Origin: an uncultured Bacteroides sp.
Lineage (GTDB): Bacteria; Bacteroidota; Bacteroidia; Bacteroidales; Bacteroidaceae
Direction of reading: 5' to 3'
NCBI GenBank assembly: GCA_949294185.1
Contig: CASFGA010000011.1
Coordinates: forward strand, 124,001 to 188,000
Length of the DNA: 64,000 bases
The translations under genes and the position numbers were made by a program. The notes below the pieces were generated by a model that made no database searches, was not told the origin of the DNA, and was given only the letters and a program-made list of their open reading frames with translations. This document shows positions 19,678-29,662 of the stretch, in pieces. The first letter of the stretch is position 1; every line of letters begins with the position of its first letter.

Positions 19678-20874
19678 TTAAAAGGCTTCCGTCATGTTGA
19701 AATAAAACAGGTTCTGTCCGTTGGTAAAGTTCCGCCCGAAGTCAAGACGCACGTTCATCCGTGGCTGCACCTCGATGCGCAAGCCCAGTCCGGCGTTGGG
19801 CAGTATACCGTCTATCTTTCCCGGATTAGGCCCCATGAATCCGCATCCGCCCCAAGCCACGAAACCGAGGTGGCTCAAAATCTTTTTGAAACGGTTGCTC
19901 TTGTCAGTATTGAACATCTGCCGGTATTCTACCAGGGCAATATGCGAAGACTTGTCGCGATACTGCCCCATATAATACCCCCGAAGGTCGAACGGAGTGC
20001 CGCTCAACACATATTTGTTCAAGGGAACATCGCCGAAAACATGCTTGCTCTGCACAGTCCAGGCCAGTACTTTGCGCAGTCCCACCGTCTTGTATTGCCG
20101 GTAGTCCAGTTCCAGACGGTAGAATTCCGTTTCACTTCCGAAAAACTTCTCGTACATCAGAAACCTGAAATCCAGATAAAGCCCTTTATAAGGATTGGCG
20201 GGGACATCCCGTGTATCGTATGTGGCGAGGAAACCAAGGCCGGAACTGAAGTTCTTGTATCCGTCGGCCTTTCCTCCCGCCTCTACATAGTCTTTTTGCG
20301 TGACAAGATATTTGGCCGGATCGGTAATATGGTCATAATTCAAGTCAATCTGCGGTCCCATGAAGAAGTCGCTTTCGCCGATGCGGAACAGAAACCAGGG
20401 GTTGATCTGTATCCCGCTGTAGCGGTACTGGCTTGTGGTGTCGCTCCGCACATAGTCTTTGTTCGTGTCATAGCCTATGCCGTAAAAGTTTTCTTGGGTG
20501 TTCTTGTAGGTGAATTGCCCGAAAATGCGGAAACGGTCATTCTTGAAAAACAGTTGCGGCTTTACGACGATATTCAGTCCTCCTTTAAACATGAAGGCCA
20601 TCGCAGCCGGCACTACCGATCGCCGCATTGTCGTGTCTTTTGCATTCATGCGGAAAGTCATCAAGGCACTTCCTCCTACCAGCACACCAAAGTCAGGACT
20701 GAAACTTGGCCCTCCCAGAATGTTGTAATGGAAGTTTCGCTTGGCTACCCGTTGGCGGCGCAGCTCTTTTTTGCTCAAAGGCCGGGATTCGGAGACCGAA
20801 TCTGAAAGTTGCTCTTGCGCATGGCCGACGAAAACAAACAGGCAGGCAAGACAGATAAGGATAAGTTTTCTCAT
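19678..20874 (-). CDS. Omp85/BamA-type outer-membrane barrel (surface antigen D15-like), no POTRA
   Basis: Outer-membrane protein of 398 aa with a Sec signal peptide (MRKLILICLACLFVFVGHA). After about 30 charged residues the whole mature protein looks like alternating beta-strands ending in Phe, as in a 16-strand barrel. The sequence PFDLRGYYMGQYRD near residue 305 matches the L6 (V/L)RGY motif of the Omp85 superfamily. There is no room for POTRA domains, so it is unlikely to be BamA or TamA itself. Cargo or function is unknown; some Bacteroidota relatives are annotated only as BamA/TamA family protein. Confidence 0.82.
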   Translation of the reverse strand: MRKLILICLACLFVFVGHAQEQLSDSVSESRPLSKKELRRQRVAKRNFHYNILGGPSFSPDFGVLVGGSALMTFRMNAKDTTMRRSVVPAAMAFMFKGGLNIVVKPQLFFKNDRFRIFGQFTYKNTQENFYGIGYDTNKDYVRSDTTSQYRYSGIQINPWFLFRIGESDFFMGPQIDLNYDHITDPAKYLVTQKDYVEAGGKADGYKNFSSGLGFLATYDTRDVPANPYKGLYLDFRFLMYEKFFGSETEFYRLELDYRQYKTVGLRKVLAWTVQSKHVFGDVPLNKYVLSGTPFDLRGYYMGQYRDKSSHIALVEYRQMFNTDKSNRFKKILSHLGFVAWGGCGFMGPNPGKIDGILPNAGLGLRIEVQPRMNVRLDFGRNFTNGQNLFYFNMTEAF

Positions 20875-20912
20875 AAATCAGGTGAAGCGTTCTCTATAAC
20901 TTGATGCGGACG

Positions 20913-20920
20913 CAAAAGTA
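20913..20920 (-). promoter_or_regulatory. -7 promoter element for the Omp85-like gene
   Basis: CAAAAGTA, read leftward as TACTTTTG, matches TAnnTTTG 38 nt upstream of the ATG at 20874. No clear -33 element. Confidence 0.5.
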
Positions 20921-21000
20921 CAAAAGTTCGGTGAAATAATGAATATTCCGTAACAAGACTTTACAGTATCCATGTCTTTTTAATAAAAAATGGTAACGGG

Positions 21001-21032
21001 TTTGCCTATTCGACAGCTATTTCTTACCTTTA
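21001..21032 (+). promoter_or_regulatory. Promoter of pepT-gcvT
   Basis: TTTG at 21001-21004, a 20-nt spacer, then TACCTTTA at 21025-21032. Spacing and sequence fit the Bacteroidetes -33/-7 promoter with one mismatch. It is 33 nt before the pepT ATG. Confidence 0.65.
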
Positions 21033-21065
21033 CATGATGAATGAACAAAAAGTAAAAAGAATATC

Positions 21066-22292
21066 ATGACAGTAATAGAACGCTTTTTAAAGTATGTGAC
21101 CTTTGATACCCAGTCAGACGAATCTTCCGGAACGACACCCAGCACATCCAAACAGATGGCTTTTGCGCAGTATCTGAAGACGGAGCTTGAAGAACTCGGG
21201 CTGGATGACATAACTCTGGACGAGAACGGCTATCTGTTTGCCACCCTTCCGTCGAATGTAGACCGTCCGATTCCCGTGGTGGGCTTTATCGCCCATTTGG
21301 ATACCAGTCCCGACATGAGTGGGGAGAATGTGAAGCCTCGTATTGTGAAAAACTATGACGGCTCGGATATTACGCTCTGTGAAGAGGAAAGAATTGTCCT
21401 TTCGCCGAAGCGCTTTCCTGAATTGACGGCGCATGTCGGCGAGGATCTCATTGTGACCGACGGGCGCACACTGCTTGGAGCCGATGATAAGGCGGGGATA
21501 GCCGAAATTGTTAATGCGATGGCCTATCTGAAAGCCCATCCGGAAATTCCTCATGGAGCAATCCGCATCGGTTTCAACCCGGACGAAGAAATCGGTTTGG
21601 GCGCTCATAAGTTTGATGTGGAAAGATTCGGAGCGAAGTGGGCCTATACGATGGATGGGGGCGAAGTGGGCGAACTGGAGTTTGAGAACTTTAATGCCGC
21701 TTCCGCCAAGGTTCAGATTAAAGGCCGTAACGTGCATCCCGGATATGCGAAGGGCAAGATGGTAAACGCTCTATTGGTGGCCAATGAATTCGCCTCTATG
21801 CTTCCTGCCGGCGAGACACCTGCCAATACGGAGGGATATGAAGGCTTCTATCATTTGATTGCCATGTCGGGCGAGGTGGAACAGGCATCTCTCTCTTATA
21901 TTATCCGTGACCACGACCGGAAGAAGTTTGAGGCACGTAAGGCTTTCATGGAAGAATGCGCCGGGCATATAAATGAAAAATATGGGGAACCCTTGATAAC
22001 GGTAGAGCTTAAAGACCAATATTATAATATGCGTCAGCAAGTAGAACCTTTGATGCATATTATTGACATCGCTTTTGCCGCAATGCAGGAAGCCGGAGTA
22101 GAGCCGCACGTGAAGGCTATCCGTGGTGGAACAGACGGTGCGCAGCTTTCTTTTAAAGGTTTGCCTTGTCCGAATATCTTTGCCGGAGGGCTGAACTTCC
22201 ACGGGCGTTATGAGTTCGTGCCTGTTCAGTCTATAGAAAAGGCGATGAATGTGATAGTGAAGATTGCGGAACTGACCGCACGAAGATATTAA
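21066..22292 (+). CDS. pepT: Peptidase T (tripeptide aminopeptidase)
   Basis: M20 family zinc aminopeptidase, 408 aa, the standard PepT length, releasing the N-terminal residue from tripeptides in the cytoplasm. Metal and catalytic motifs are all present: HLDTSPD (about 78), [10 protein letters not shown] (about 140), DEEIGLG (about 174), DGGEVGELE (about 196) and GGTDGAQLS (about 354). gcvT follows after 30 nt and shares its promoter and the terminator at 23418. With the secreted C1 peptidase, the C69 dipeptidase and the POT transporter it fits a peptide-catabolism set. Confidence 0.95.
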   Translation: MTVIERFLKYVTFDTQSDESSGTTPSTSKQMAFAQYLKTELEELGLDDITLDENGYLFATLPSNVDRPIPVVGFIAHLDTSPDMSGENVKPRIVKNYDGSDITLCEEERIVLSPKRFPELTAHVGEDLIVTDGRTLLGADDKAGIAEIVNAMAYLKAHPEIPHGAIRIGFNPDEEIGLGAHKFDVERFGAKWAYTMDGGEVGELEFENFNAASAKVQIKGRNVHPGYAKGKMVNALLVANEFASMLPAGETPANTEGYEGFYHLIAMSGEVEQASLSYIIRDHDRKKFEARKAFMEECAGHINEKYGEPLITVELKDQYYNMRQQVEPLMHIIDIAFAAMQEAGVEPHVKAIRGGTDGAQLSFKGLPCPNIFAGGLNFHGRYEFVPVQSIEKAMNVIVKIAELTARRY

Positions 22293-22322
22293 TGTAATTC
22301 ATTCCTTTAAATTGAACAGACT

Positions 22323-23408
22323 ATGAAAACAACTCCTTTTACAGAAAAGCATATTTCATTGGGAGCGAAAATGCATGAGTTCGCGGGCTATAATATGCCT
22401 ATAGAGTATTCCGGAATCATTGACGAGCATCTTACCGTGTGCAATGCGGTGGGGGTCTTTGATGTTTCCCACATGGGAGAGTTTTGGGTGAAAGGCCCCC
22501 ACGCTCTTGACTTTATCCAACAGGTCACTTCGAATAATGCGGCCGTGCTTACTCCCGGTAAAGTGCAGTATACTTGCTTTCCGAATGAGACGGGAGGTAT
22601 AGTGGATGATTTGCTTGTCTATGCTTACGAACCGGACAAATACATGTTGGTAGTCAATGCGGCCAATATCGAAAAAGACTGGAACTGGTGTGTTTCCCAT
22701 AATCAGGCGGGGGCAGAACTGGAGAATTCGTCCGACCGTATGGCACAGTTGGCCGTGCAGGGGCCGAAAGCGCTTGCTGCATTGCAGAAACTTACTCCGC
22801 TTGACCTGAGCGGAATCCCTTATTATACATTCTGTGTAGGGGAGTTCGCCGGAATTCCGAATGTGATAATCTCGAATACCGGCTATACCGGAGCGGGAGG
22901 CTTCGAGCTTTATTTCTATCCGCAAGATGCGATGGCCATCTGGGATGCCATATTTAAGGCCGGCGATGAATTCGGCATCAAGCCTATCGGATTGGGGGCG
23001 AGAGACACACTCCGCTTGGAGATGGGATTCTGTCTGTATGGAAACGACATTGACGACACGACTTCTCCGATTGAGGCCGGACTGGGATGGATTACCAAGT
23101 TTGTAGACGGTAAGAACTTTACTAATCGGGAAGCTTTAGAGCGCCAGAAAGCGGAAGGGGTTGCCCGTAAGCTCGTCGGTTTTGAAATGATAGACCGCGG
23201 AATTCCCCGTCACGGATATGCTTTGACCGACGGGGAAGGAAGGCCGATCGGGCATGTCACTTCCGGAACCATGTCGCCGACCCGCAAGATAGGTATAGGA
23301 ATGGGTTATGTGGAAACGGCATTCTCAAAGCCTGGCACGGAGATTTATCTCGATAACCGGGGACGCAGACTGAAAGCGCAGGTGGTCAAGCCGCCTTTCC
23401 GCAAATGA
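22323..23408 (+). CDS. gcvT: Aminomethyltransferase, glycine cleavage T protein
   Basis: T-protein of the glycine cleavage system, 361 aa. It transfers the methylene group from aminomethyl-lipoyl H-protein to tetrahydrofolate, releasing ammonia. Recognisable family blocks are [19 protein letters not shown] near the N-terminus, [15 protein letters not shown] at about 190 and [14 protein letters not shown] at about 225, with a C-terminal barrel ([20 protein letters not shown]). gcvP and gcvH are not in the window. Pairing with pepT suggests handling of glycine released from peptides, which is an inference. Confidence 0.95.
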   Translation: MKTTPFTEKHISLGAKMHEFAGYNMPIEYSGIIDEHLTVCNAVGVFDVSHMGEFWVKGPHALDFIQQVTSNNAAVLTPGKVQYTCFPNETGGIVDDLLVYAYEPDKYMLVVNAANIEKDWNWCVSHNQAGAELENSSDRMAQLAVQGPKALAALQKLTPLDLSGIPYYTFCVGEFAGIPNVIISNTGYTGAGGFELYFYPQDAMAIWDAIFKAGDEFGIKPIGLGARDTLRLEMGFCLYGNDIDDTTSPIEAGLGWITKFVDGKNFTNREALERQKAEGVARKLVGFEMIDRGIPRHGYALTDGEGRPIGHVTSGTMSPTRKIGIGMGYVETAFSKPGTEIYLDNRGRRLKAQVVKPPFRK

Positions 23409-23417
23409 AAATTCAGG

Positions 23418-23457
23418 AACGCAGAAACTTCAGGCAGGTTTCTGCGTTCATTTTTTT
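23418..23457 (+). terminator. Terminator after gcvT
   Basis: Perfect 11-bp stem (23418-23428 with 23438-23448), 9-nt loop, then a run of seven T residues at 23451-23457. Confidence 0.9.
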
Positions 23458-23470
23458 GTTTTTATATAGA

Positions 23471-23497
23471 TTGAAAACGAATTTCTCCCTATCTTTG
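23471..23497 (+). promoter_or_regulatory. Promoter of tatA-M23-C69
   Basis: TATCTTTG at 23490-23497 matches TAnnTTTG exactly, 33 nt before the tatA ATG. TTG at 23471-23473 is a possible -33 element, though the 16-nt spacing is short. Confidence 0.65.
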
Positions 23498-23530
23498 CGT
23501 TCAGACACAATGATAAAATAGCAAGAAGAT

Positions 23531-23743
23531 ATGGATACATTATTGTTTTTAGGACTTGGAACGCAGGAGATACTTATCATTTTATTGGTAATATTGCTTC
23601 TCTTTGGCGGGAAGAAGATACCGGAACTGATGAAAGGAATGGGAAAAGGGATAAAGAGCTTTAAGGAAGGAATCAACGGAGTGGGCGAAGACAACGATTC
23701 TGCCGCTGACAATAAAGATACGAAGAAAGAAGAAAAGAAGTGA
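23531..23743 (+). CDS. tatA: Twin-arginine translocase subunit TatA
   Basis: Small 70-aa TatA/E protein: a single N-terminal membrane helix ([15 protein letters not shown]), the conserved FGGKKIPEL hinge, an amphipathic helix ([15 protein letters not shown]) and a charged tail. TatA rings form the pore through which TatC-bound folded substrates cross the inner membrane. tatC is not adjacent, whereas in many Bacteroidota it follows tatA. The stop overlaps the start of the M23 peptidase gene (GTGA). Confidence 0.93.
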   Translation: MDTLLFLGLGTQEILIILLVILLLFGGKKIPELMKGMGKGIKSFKEGINGVGEDNDSAADNKDTKKEEKK

Positions 23744-25437
23744 GAAAGAAGATGCAAGGTGCGATTCCTGCCTTTTTACGGAAGTGGATGCTGACATTTG
23801 CGCTGGCGGGAGGCTTTTTTTCGGTACAGGCTCAGGACTCTTTGCGGATGGAGGTGGGTTCTCCTTTTGATTTTCCGCTGCTCTTGAGCGCGAATTTCGG
23901 GGAGCTTCGTCCGAATCACTTTCACAACGGACTGGATATAAAGACACAAGGCGTGACGGGCAAGCCGATTCATTGCATTGCCGACGGTTATGTGTCGCGT
24001 ATTGCAGTGTTTCATGGCGGGTATGGACAGGCCGTTTATGTGAATCATCCTAACGGACTGACTTCTGTATACGGACATATTGTCGCTTTTGCTCCGAAGA
24101 TACAGCAGGTTTTGAGGGAGCATCAGTATGCCAATGAAACTTTCACCTGCAGCTTGACCTTTACTCCCGACCAGTTTCCCGTGAAGCGGGGAGAAGTGAT
24201 TGCCTTGAGCGGCAACGAAGGGTCGTCGGCCGGGCCTCATCTGCATTTGGAATTACGGCGGACGGATACGGAAGAATATGTCGACCCCATGCCTTATTTC
24301 AGTCGGTTTCTTAAAGACAAAAAGCCGCCGCGTGCCAGTCTTGTCGCACTTTATCCGGTCTTGGGAAAAGGAGTGGTAGACGGCTTGCAGCGGAAGAAGC
24401 TGATTCCTGTGGCTTCATTGGGGCAGCCTGTCACAGCATGGGGGCAAGTCTATGCGGGCATCAGTGCGAAAGACTATATGGACGGGACATCCAATTTTTA
24501 TGGTGTGCATTCCGTCACGCTTTTTGTCGATTCAATACAGGTTTTTAATAGTGAGACAAATGTCGTTTCGCCCGATGAAAATCGCATGATAAACGGGTTT
24601 ACTGATTATGATGAACTGATGCGGACGCGCCGGCTTGTTATGCGTTCGTGCATTTTGCCGGGAAACCGCTTGCGTTTGCTTCATGCCGGAGAGAATAGGG
24701 GCGTTGTAACGATAAATGAAGAAAGGGATTATCGTTTCTGCTATGTGCTGGAAGACAATTTCGGCAACCGGAGCACGTATCGCTTTACTGTGCGGGGATG
24801 TAGGCAGCCGATACCGGAGTATACTCCAGATGCAAATCATATCCTTTATTGGAACCGTACAAATGTTGTTCAGGAGCCGGGGATGGAACTGGTTGTTCCC
24901 CGCGGATACGTATATGATGATGCCGAACTCCGGACTTCGGTAGAGGGGGACAGTGCTTCCGTCTCTTTCGACTATACGCTTGATGCGGGAAACACGCCGC
25001 TGCATGGGTATTGCGATCTTTTTATCGGTGTCCGGCATCTGCCGGTGGCCGATACGACCAAATATTACATAGTGGAAAAGTCGGGTAAGCGTCGTGCCTC
25101 GATGGGAGGCAGATATGAAAACGGATGGGTGAAGGCCCGGATTCGTACGTTAGGATGTTTCAGTGTGGCGGTAGATACGGTTCCGCCTCGTGTTACCCCC
25201 GTCGGGATGAATGCTTGGCGCACGAACCGCAACATTCGTTTTCGGACGGGCGATGCCGAGACCGGCGTTGCGTCTTATAAAGTCTATATTGACGGGCAGT
25301 TTGTCCTTTTCGGACTGAAGAAAGGGATGCTTGTCATACAAGATCCGCAGCGGGTCAAACGGGGTGTTCCCCATCGTGTGGAAGTGGTGGTGACCGACTA
25401 TTGCGGAAATGAGACCCGGAAATCTTTCCGTTTCTAA
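23740..25437 (+). CDS. M23 family metallopeptidase (LytM-type)
   Basis: Secreted zinc endopeptidase, 565 aa, of the peptidoglycan-cleaving LytM/M23 family. After a signal peptide ([15 protein letters not shown]) the catalytic domain occupies about residues 45-190, with the zinc ligand motif HNGLDIK and the second motif GPHLHLELR. The remaining 370 residues look like beta-sandwich repeats of unknown role. The start is either the GTG overlapping the tatA stop or the ATG at 23752; both keep the signal peptide. The pairing with tatA is recurrent in Bacteroides-like genomes as I recall, but this signal peptide lacks a twin-arginine motif. Confidence 0.88.
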   Translation: MRKKMQGAIPAFLRKWMLTFALAGGFFSVQAQDSLRMEVGSPFDFPLLLSANFGELRPNHFHNGLDIKTQGVTGKPIHCIADGYVSRIAVFHGGYGQAVYVNHPNGLTSVYGHIVAFAPKIQQVLREHQYANETFTCSLTFTPDQFPVKRGEVIALSGNEGSSAGPHLHLELRRTDTEEYVDPMPYFSRFLKDKKPPRASLVALYPVLGKGVVDGLQRKKLIPVASLGQPVTAWGQVYAGISAKDYMDGTSNFYGVHSVTLFVDSIQVFNSETNVVSPDENRMINGFTDYDELMRTRRLVMRSCILPGNRLRLLHAGENRGVVTINEERDYRFCYVLEDNFGNRSTYRFTVRGCRQPIPEYTPDANHILYWNRTNVVQEPGMELVVPRGYVYDDAELRTSVEGDSASVSFDYTLDAGNTPLHGYCDLFIGVRHLPVADTTKYYIVEKSGKRRASMGGRYENGWVKARIRTLGCFSVAVDTVPPRVTPVGMNAWRTNRNIRFRTGDAETGVASYKVYIDGQFVLFGLKKGMLVIQDPQRVKRGVPHRVEVVVTDYCGNETRKSFRF

Positions 25438-25460
25438 GAACAATAATCAAAAGATAGTAT

Positions 25461-27107
25461 ATGATAAAGAAAAGATTGTTTTTGGCTGTCATGTTGTTGA
25501 CGGCTTTTGTGACGGGCGGTTGGGCATGTACCAATTTTATTGTCGGTAAGAACGCTTCTGCCGACGGTTCCGTTTTGGTTTCTTATTCGGCCGATTCATA
25601 CGGCCTGTTCGGCTTTCTTTGCCATTATCCGGCGGCTGTGCATCCGGCAGGGGCGATGCGCAACATTTATGAATGGGATACTGGCAAGTATCTGGGGCAG
25701 ATAAAGGAGGCCAGACAGACTTATAATGTCATCGGAAACATGAATGAATTTCAGGTGACGATAGGCGAAACAACTTTTGGAGGCCGTCCGGAACTGGTTG
25801 ATTCTACGGGAATCATGGATTACGGCAGTCTGATATATGTTACCCTTCAGCGTTCGCGCACGGCGAAGGAGGCCATCAAGGTGATGACCGACTTGGTAAA
25901 GGAATATGGTTATTACAGCAGTGGCGAATCATTCTCGATTGCCGACCCGAATGAAGCTTGGATTATGGAGATGATAGGCAAGGGGCCGGGTGTGAGAGGT
26001 GCCGTATGGGTGGCAGTCCGCATTCCGGACGACTGTATTGCTGCTCATGCCAATCAGAGTCGCATTCATAAGTTCGACATGAGCGATAAGGAAAACTGTC
26101 TGTATTCTCCCGATGTGATTTCGTTTGCCCGTGAAAAGGGTTACTTTTCGGGGAAAAATACAGACTTCAGCTTTGCCGACGCTTATTGTCCTCTGACCTT
26201 CGACAACGTTCGCTTCTGCGAAGCTCGCGTATGGAGCTTTTATAATATGTTCAGCAAGGCGACCGGAGAGGCTTATCTTTCCCATATACTTGGCGAAAGC
26301 AAGGAGCCTATGCCGCTGTATGTCAAGCCGGACAAGAAGATTTCCGTGCGAGACATTCAGCATGCCATGCGCGACCATTACGAAGGAACGCCTCTTGACA
26401 TCACGAAAGACTGTGGAGCGGGAGCTTTCAACATGCCTTACCGTCTTTCTCCACTAAGCTTTAAGGTCGACGGCAAGGAGTATTTCAACGAGCGGCCTAT
26501 ATCTACGCAGCAGTCGGGCTTTGTCTTCGTGTCCCAGATGCGTTCTTCCATGCCTGATGTGGTAGGTGGAGTGCTGTGGTTCGGCCTTGACGATGCGAAT
26601 ATGACCGTGTTCACACCGGTATATTGCAATACCGACCGTGTCCCGTTCCAATATGCTGAAGGCAACGGCGACTGTGTGACATTCTCTTGGGATTCTGCTT
26701 TCTGGATTTATAATTGGGTGGCCGATATGATTCGTCCCCGTTACTCATTGATGATAAACGATATGCGTACCGTTCAGAATCAGTTGGAAGATATGTATGC
26801 CAATGCGCAGGCAGGTATAGAGAGTGCGGCACTGAAACTTTATCAGGAAAATCCGCAGAAGGCTAAGGACTTTTTGACCGATTATACAGCGATGACGGCG
26901 CAGACGGCAGTGGAAAGTTGGAAGAAGCTTGCCGAGTTTCTGATTGTCCGTTATAATGATGGAGTGGTGAAGCGTGTGAAAGACGGGTGTTTGGTTCGTC
27001 CCGAAACCGGGAATTGCGCACCGCTCGATCGTCCCGGATATAGCGAGGAGTTTCTGAAGCGGTTAGTGAAGGAGACGGGTGACCGTTATCTGATGAAGAA
27101 GTGGTGA
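25461..27107 (+). CDS. C69 family dipeptidase
   Basis: N-terminal nucleophile peptidase of family C69 (dipeptidase A/PepD-like), 548 aa. The signal peptide is followed directly by the catalytic Cys23 (GGWACTNFIVGKNAS), which becomes the free N-terminus after cleavage; then ADGSVLVSYSADSYG, as in the family. It probably splits dipeptides in the periplasm. The gene lies 23 nt after the M23 peptidase and ends at a strong hairpin, so tatA, M23 and C69 form one transcription unit. Confidence 0.9.
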   Translation: MIKKRLFLAVMLLTAFVTGGWACTNFIVGKNASADGSVLVSYSADSYGLFGFLCHYPAAVHPAGAMRNIYEWDTGKYLGQIKEARQTYNVIGNMNEFQVTIGETTFGGRPELVDSTGIMDYGSLIYVTLQRSRTAKEAIKVMTDLVKEYGYYSSGESFSIADPNEAWIMEMIGKGPGVRGAVWVAVRIPDDCIAAHANQSRIHKFDMSDKENCLYSPDVISFAREKGYFSGKNTDFSFADAYCPLTFDNVRFCEARVWSFYNMFSKATGEAYLSHILGESKEPMPLYVKPDKKISVRDIQHAMRDHYEGTPLDITKDCGAGAFNMPYRLSPLSFKVDGKEYFNERPISTQQSGFVFVSQMRSSMPDVVGGVLWFGLDDANMTVFTPVYCNTDRVPFQYAEGNGDCVTFSWDSAFWIYNWVADMIRPRYSLMINDMRTVQNQLEDMYANAQAGIESAALKLYQENPQKAKDFLTDYTAMTAQTAVESWKKLAEFLIVRYNDGVVKRVKDGCLVRPETGNCAPLDRPGYSEEFLKRLVKETGDRYLMKKW

Positions 27108-27170
27108 GTGTATAAAAGAAATTGTATAAGAGAAAATCTTTTTTGAGGGGGTGAAAGGCGGTGCTTGCCG

Positions 27171-27221
27171 ACAACAAAATCAAAGCCTGGTCTTGTGAAG
27201 GCCAGGCTTTGATTTTGTTGT
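27171..27221. terminator. Bidirectional terminator between convergent C69 and POT genes
   Basis: Perfect 20-bp stem (27171-27190 with 27202-27221) around an 11-nt loop, with AT-rich stem ends. It sits between two converging genes and can serve both. Confidence 0.85.
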
Positions 27222-27291
27222 CTCTGACTTTTGCAGTCCTTGGTCTGCTGTGTGGATAGTCCGGAAGGATATGATATCAGAGGAAATGGAT

Positions 27292-28839
27292 TTATTCCGC
27301 TCCCTTCATCATCTTTTGCAGCTTGCCGGAAAAGATGAACAGCATGACGGCTGCCGCTCCGCTCATAAAGACGAAAAGCATGAAGAAGTCGAAAAGATTT
27401 TCTATCTGATATCCAAGGAAACTTTTTGTCATGCCGTGCTCAGGATAATATCCGCTCAATGCCCCCGCAAACTTGTTTGCGGCTGAAGTGCTGAGATACC
27501 ATACGCCCATAAGCAGGGAAGAGAACCGGAGGGGAGACAGTTTGTATACTAAGGAAAGTCCGATGGGAGCCAGGCAAAGCTCTCCCATCGTATGGATAAG
27601 ATAAAGGCCCGTAAGCCATATCATGCTGACCTTTACGCCCGGTTCCACATCTTTCACGCCAAAGGCTATGAACAGATATCCTAAAGCGAGCAGCAGCAGA
27701 CCGATAGCCTGCTTGCGGGGAGAACTTGGCTCAAGTCCCCTTTTCCCGAGAAACGACCACACTGCCGCGAATAGAGGGGCGAGAGTGACGATCATAATCG
27801 GGTTGAATGACTGGAAATAGGCGGCAGGCATTTCCCAGCTGCCTATGTGGCGGTCGGTTTGCTCGTCGGCAAAGAAGGTGAGAGAAGCGCCGGCCTGTTC
27901 GTAAGCCGCCCAAAAGAAGATGACAAAGAAGGCGATGATATAGATGACGCCGATGCGAGCCTGCTCCGTGCGGGTGAGCGACCTGTCGGTGATAATCATG
28001 ATAGGCACGGTAATGGTTGTGGCATAGATGAGCGAACCGATCCAGTCGGCGTTTGCAAAGCAGTTGCCCGCCGTGGCGTTCCAGTCTACGGAGAAGAGGA
28101 GGGTGAGAATGACCGTTCCCGCTATCATCGCATAGGTTCTCCGTGTGTTGCGTACCGTTTCTTCCTTTTTCTTTTCCCTTTTCTCGGCCTTGGCGGGAAC
28201 CGTACCTACCGGATTCCCTTCAGGGTCGCAGATATATTTGTTCTTGAACAGCGAGAATACGGTTGCCCCGAGCAGCATGCCGATGCACGCCGCAAGGAAT
28301 CCCCACTTGAAGTCTTCGGGATGTCCCGTGTTGCCCACCAGTCCGCAGATGAGCGGGGCGATGGTGGATCCCACATTTACGCCCATATAAAAGATGGTAA
28401 AGGCAGAATCCTTGCGCTTGTCGTCGGCCGTGTAGAGGCGGCCTACCATAGTCGAGATGTTCGGCTTGAAGAAGCCGTTGCCAAGGATAAGCATGCCCAG
28501 TCCGCAAAACATCAGCCACTTGGCGAGACCTGTCTGGTGAAAGTAGCACGCGCTCATGAAGAGCAGAAACTGCCCCACTGCCATGGTCAGCGCGCCCACC
28601 ACGATAGAGCGGCGGTTGCCCCAATAGCGGTCGGCGATATAGCCTCCCACAAGTGGGGTGAGATAGACAAGCCCCGTGTAGCTGCCGTATACCTGAGATG
28701 CATATTCCTTGTCGAACAGCAGCGCCTGCACCATATACAGCATAAACAGCGCGCGCATGCCGTAGTAGCTGAAACGTTCCCACATTTCAGTCACGAAGAG
28801 TAGATAAAGTCCCTTGGGATGCCCTTTCGTTTGATTCAT
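27292..28839 (-). CDS. POT/PTR2 family proton-coupled peptide transporter
   Basis: Major-facilitator transporter of 515 aa with about 12-14 membrane segments. The family signature TEMWERFSYYGMRALF lies at residues 17-32, containing the ExxER proton-coupling motif, and a PTR2-like block GNGFFKPNISTMVG follows at about 119. A charged cytoplasmic loop (KAEKREKKKEE) divides the N- and C-terminal bundles. It imports di- and tripeptides with protons. It is a single-gene unit with its own promoter, convergent with the C69 dipeptidase gene. Confidence 0.93.
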   Translation of the reverse strand: MNQTKGHPKGLYLLFVTEMWERFSYYGMRALFMLYMVQALLFDKEYASQVYGSYTGLVYLTPLVGGYIADRYWGNRRSIVVGALTMAVGQFLLFMSACYFHQTGLAKWLMFCGLGMLILGNGFFKPNISTMVGRLYTADDKRKDSAFTIFYMGVNVGSTIAPLICGLVGNTGHPEDFKWGFLAACIGMLLGATVFSLFKNKYICDPEGNPVGTVPAKAEKREKKKEETVRNTRRTYAMIAGTVILTLLFSVDWNATAGNCFANADWIGSLIYATTITVPIMIITDRSLTRTEQARIGVIYIIAFFVIFFWAAYEQAGASLTFFADEQTDRHIGSWEMPAAYFQSFNPIMIVTLAPLFAAVWSFLGKRGLEPSSPRKQAIGLLLLALGYLFIAFGVKDVEPGVKVSMIWLTGLYLIHTMGELCLAPIGLSLVYKLSPLRFSSLLMGVWYLSTSAANKFAGALSGYYPEHGMTKSFLGYQIENLFDFFMLFVFMSGAAAVMLFIFSGKLQKMMKGAE

Positions 28840-28882
28840 TCTTTTGCTTTTGATAAAGTTAGTATTCAGATTTCATTGGATG

Positions 28883-28913
28883 CAAAAGTAATAAATCAAC
28901 TCCGCAAAAGCAA
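28883..28913 (-). promoter_or_regulatory. Promoter of the POT transporter gene
   Basis: Read leftward: TTG at 28913-28911, a 20-nt spacer, then TACTTTTG at 28890-28883. Good match to the Bacteroidetes promoter, 43 nt before the ATG. Confidence 0.65.
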
Positions 28914-28939
28914 GCGGGCAAGGCGCGAATGCCGAGTTT

Positions 28940-29536
28940 TTATTCCAGCATCCGGTAAGTCGAGGCAATGCGGTCCACCAGTTCGGCAGAAGGCGCGGCG
29001 GCCAGCAGTTGCAGCATCAGGTCGTTCACATCAGCCTTGCGGTCGAGCTTGAGCGCGGCGGTCACATCGTCGAGCGCAGCCTCATAGTCGCCGTTGTTCA
29101 GGCGGGCTTCGGCCCTTGCCCGATAGTTTTCCGCGTCTTGGGGATTCAGGCGGATGGCTTCGCCCAAGTCGGTGGCGGCCAGTTCCCACTGCTTCAGGTT
29201 GAGAAGCATGGAGCCGCGCGTATAGTAGGCGAACGAGCGGTATTCGTCATCCCCTTCGGGCAGCAGGCGCAAGGCAGAGTTCACCGCATCCAGCGCCAGC
29301 TTCATGTCGCCGTAATAGTTGCAGATGAGTGCCATGTAGCAGTGCGCGTAACCATTGTCGGGGTTGGAGGCGATTTCCGAGTTGAGCAACTCATAGGCAC
29401 GCTCCGGGTCACCCTCATTGAGGGCCGTCACACCATTTATATAATTGTCACTTTGGGGGCGCGCAGACGGTTGGGCATCTGCACATACCGAGGTTGCCAG
29501 CAGGCAGCCGATGAAAAGAGTCAGCAGTGTCTTCAT
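28940..29536 (-). CDS. Secreted tetratricopeptide-repeat protein
   Basis: Protein of 198 aa with a Sec signal peptide (MKTLLTLFIGCLLATSVCADA) followed by about four TPR units, for example the helix pairs around AYELLNSEIASNPDNGYAHC and NYRARAEARLNNGDYEAALD. It is probably a periplasmic protein-interaction scaffold; partner unknown. The ATG at 29536 is preferred over an in-frame start at 29590, because only the former places the signal peptide at the N-terminus and leaves the promoter upstream. Codon use is GC-rich, as in the next genes to the right. Confidence 0.82.
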   Translation of the reverse strand: MKTLLTLFIGCLLATSVCADAQPSARPQSDNYINGVTALNEGDPERAYELLNSEIASNPDNGYAHCYMALICNYYGDMKLALDAVNSALRLLPEGDDEYRSFAYYTRGSMLLNLKQWELAATDLGEAIRLNPQDAENYRARAEARLNNGDYEAALDDVTAALKLDRKADVNDLMLQLLAAAPSAELVDRIASTYRMLE

Positions 29537-29560
29537 AGTTCGTTTAGTTTTTAACGGCGG

Positions 29561-29591
29561 CAAAACTATAAAGTTTTCGGCAGTCGGCAAA
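29561..29591 (-). promoter_or_regulatory. Promoter of the TPR gene
   Basis: Read leftward: TTTG at 29591-29588, 19-nt spacer, TAGTTTTG at 29568-29561. Both elements match the Bacteroidetes consensus; 25 nt before the ATG. Confidence 0.75.
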
Positions 29592-29630
29592 GATTTTTCG
29601 GGAAATATTACGGGGCTGTGAAAACTTTGT

Positions 29631-29638
29631 TACTTTTG
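29631..29638 (+). promoter_or_regulatory. -7 promoter element for the NahK-like gene
   Basis: TACTTTTG matches TAnnTTTG exactly, 24 nt before the ATG at 29663. Divergent to the TPR promoter. Confidence 0.55.
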
Positions 29639-29662
29639 TATGTTGTCTAACATAATAATCTC

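Noticed and set aside
19633..20805. 390-codon frame on the plus strand at the Omp85-like gene
   Set aside because: The minus strand has a signal peptide, the LRGY motif, a terminal Phe and an upstream promoter element; the plus-strand frame has none of these.
27847..28803. 318-codon open frame opposite the POT transporter gene
   Set aside because: It is the antisense shadow of a clearly conserved transporter; composition is rich in His, Arg and Gly with no family resemblance.
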